From assembly GCA_002402125.1 (NCBI GenBank), contig NVVG01000003.1:31535-38667 (forward strand): a DNA stretch of 7,133 nt, written 5' to 3'. The notes under the pieces are model-generated. The model ran no database searches, was not told the DNA's origin, and worked only from the letters and a program-made list of their open reading frames with translations. This stretch comes from Moraxellaceae bacterium. GTDB taxonomy: Bacteria > Pseudomonadota > Gammaproteobacteria > Pseudomonadales > Ketobacteraceae. Each line of letters begins with the position of its first letter. Position 1 is the stretch's first letter. The translations under genes and the position numbers were made by a program. Positions 6,456 to 7,133 of the stretch are shown here, in pieces.

Positions 6456-7133
6456 CTAACCGACGCTAGAACAACGATTACGCCCTTTTTCTTTGGCCTG
6501 ATATAACGCCGCATCAGCAGCGGAAATAAGCTGTGCAATGGACTGGCAACCATCCCATTGCGCGATGCCAATAGACACTGTCACCATTGGCAAGACAGAA
6601 TCGCTACAGGCTGGGTGCTCTATACCATGACGCAAACGCTCCACGACACCTTCTGCCGTGACTATTGATGCACTGGGTAATATCACCACAAACTCTTCTC
6701 CACCATATCGCCCCACCATGTCGTTGGGGCGCAAGTGCTGCTGCAGGGCTGTCGCCACTTGTTTTAATACCCGGTCACCTACCTGTTGGCCGTATAGATG
6801 ATTAACCTGCTCTAGACTATCAACATCCAACATTATCAAACACAGCGGTGCAAGATCCCCAAGCAACCTCCCTTTTAAACGTAATGACAGCTCATCCAAC
6901 CAATGCCTATTGTGCAATCCAGTCAATGCATCGTTGGTAACCGGTTCTTTGTCTTGCCCCTCAAACAGCAAACTTTTCTCTCGTTCTGCATTGTTGGATC
7001 GCTCCCGTTTTGACAATAGATGCAATAAGTTCCTCGCCATCTGGTGGGATAAATCAATCATTTCCCATAGGGTTTGGCTATCCATTGCCAGGGTCATCAC
7101 TCTATTATCGGCCTTCACACATACGGAGGGTTT
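6456..7133 (-). CDS. GGDEF diguanylate cyclase, C-terminal part, cut by the window edge
   Basis: The GGDEF domain makes cyclic di-GMP from two GTP. Numbered from a GTG at 7118, it runs from about residue 60 to the end: DALTGLHNR (63-71), the metal-binding region DVDSLEQVN (98-106), D115 in VGD, the active-site motif GGEEF (139-143), VSIGIA (171-176) and ADAALYQAKEKGRNR. The inhibitory I-site RPND (130-133) lies five residues before GGEEF, so product inhibition is likely. The usual FKxxND signature is changed to LEQVNH, but the guanine-contacting Asn and Asp are kept. The frame stays open through 7133 with no ribosome site before the GTG, so the real start lies beyond the window. Residues 4-42 (TLWEMIDLSHQMARNLLHLLS, then a charged stretch) look like the last helices of a cyclic-nucleotide-binding domain, suggesting a cNMP-GGDEF fusion. 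The gene ends 150 bases before yaaA, with no clear terminator of its own. Confidence 0.9.
   Translation of the reverse strand, partial: KPSVCVKADNRVMTLAMDSQTLWEMIDLSHQMARNLLHLLSKRERSNNAEREKSLLFEGQDKEPVTNDALTGLHNRHWLDELSLRLKGRLLGDLAPLCLIMLDVDSLEQVNHLYGQQVGDRVLKQVATALQQHLRPNDMVGRYGGEEFVVILPSASIVTAEGVVERLRHGIEHPACSDSVLPMVTVSIGIAQWDGCQSIAQLISAADAALYQAKEKGRNRCSSVG

Noticed and set aside
1..7133. Mobile elements, CRISPR arrays, tRNA or rRNA genes
   Set aside because: No terminal inverted repeats with transposase, regular spaced repeats, or RNA gene signatures were seen on either strand.

Overview
The window looks like chromosomal DNA of a Gram-negative bacterium, most likely a marine-type gammaproteobacterium. 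This is inferred from a beta-barrel outer-membrane porin with a terminal Phe, Sec signal peptides, a YaaA-HopJ gene pair, an AlkK/DmdB-like acyl-CoA ligase and moderate GC. There are no phage, transposon, CRISPR, tRNA or rRNA signatures. The species cannot be named from the sequence alone.

Layout. The left half is on the + strand. It opens with the C-terminal two thirds of a fatty-acyl-CoA ligase cut by the left edge (2-1120). A hairpin (1141-1173) follows, then an unrecognised 86-residue protein (1227-1487) and, 26 bases on, a soluble GT2-type glycosyltransferase-like protein (1514-3043). After a 220-base gap comes a tight two-gene unit: a 458-residue porin with a periplasmic coiled coil (3264-4640) and a 142-residue secreted, PstS-like but half-size binding protein (4654-5082). 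The ribosome-binding site of the second gene overlaps the stop codon of the first. A strong bidirectional terminator (5098-5126) closes this unit and also serves the convergent genes to its right.

The right half is on the - strand. In transcription order it holds the C-terminal part of a diguanylate cyclase cut by the right edge (7133-6456), then yaaA (6287-5502), whose stop codon shares one base with the start of a HopJ-domain gene (5502-5146). A 150-base spacer between the cyclase and yaaA holds a perfect 7-7-7 inverted repeat.

How the genes relate. Two groups look like real functional units: porin plus PstS-like protein (envelope and probably solute or phosphate related) and yaaA plus hopJ (co-transcribed; YaaA is a peroxide and iron stress protein in E. 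coli). The 86-residue protein and the glycosyltransferase are probably co-transcribed. The ligase and the cyclase have no evident functional link to their neighbours. No clearly new multi-gene system is visible. The points most worth a second look are the half-size binding protein coupled to the porin, the yaaA-hopJ overlap, the inverted repeat upstream of yaaA, and the likely regulatory domain fused to the cyclase beyond the window edge.
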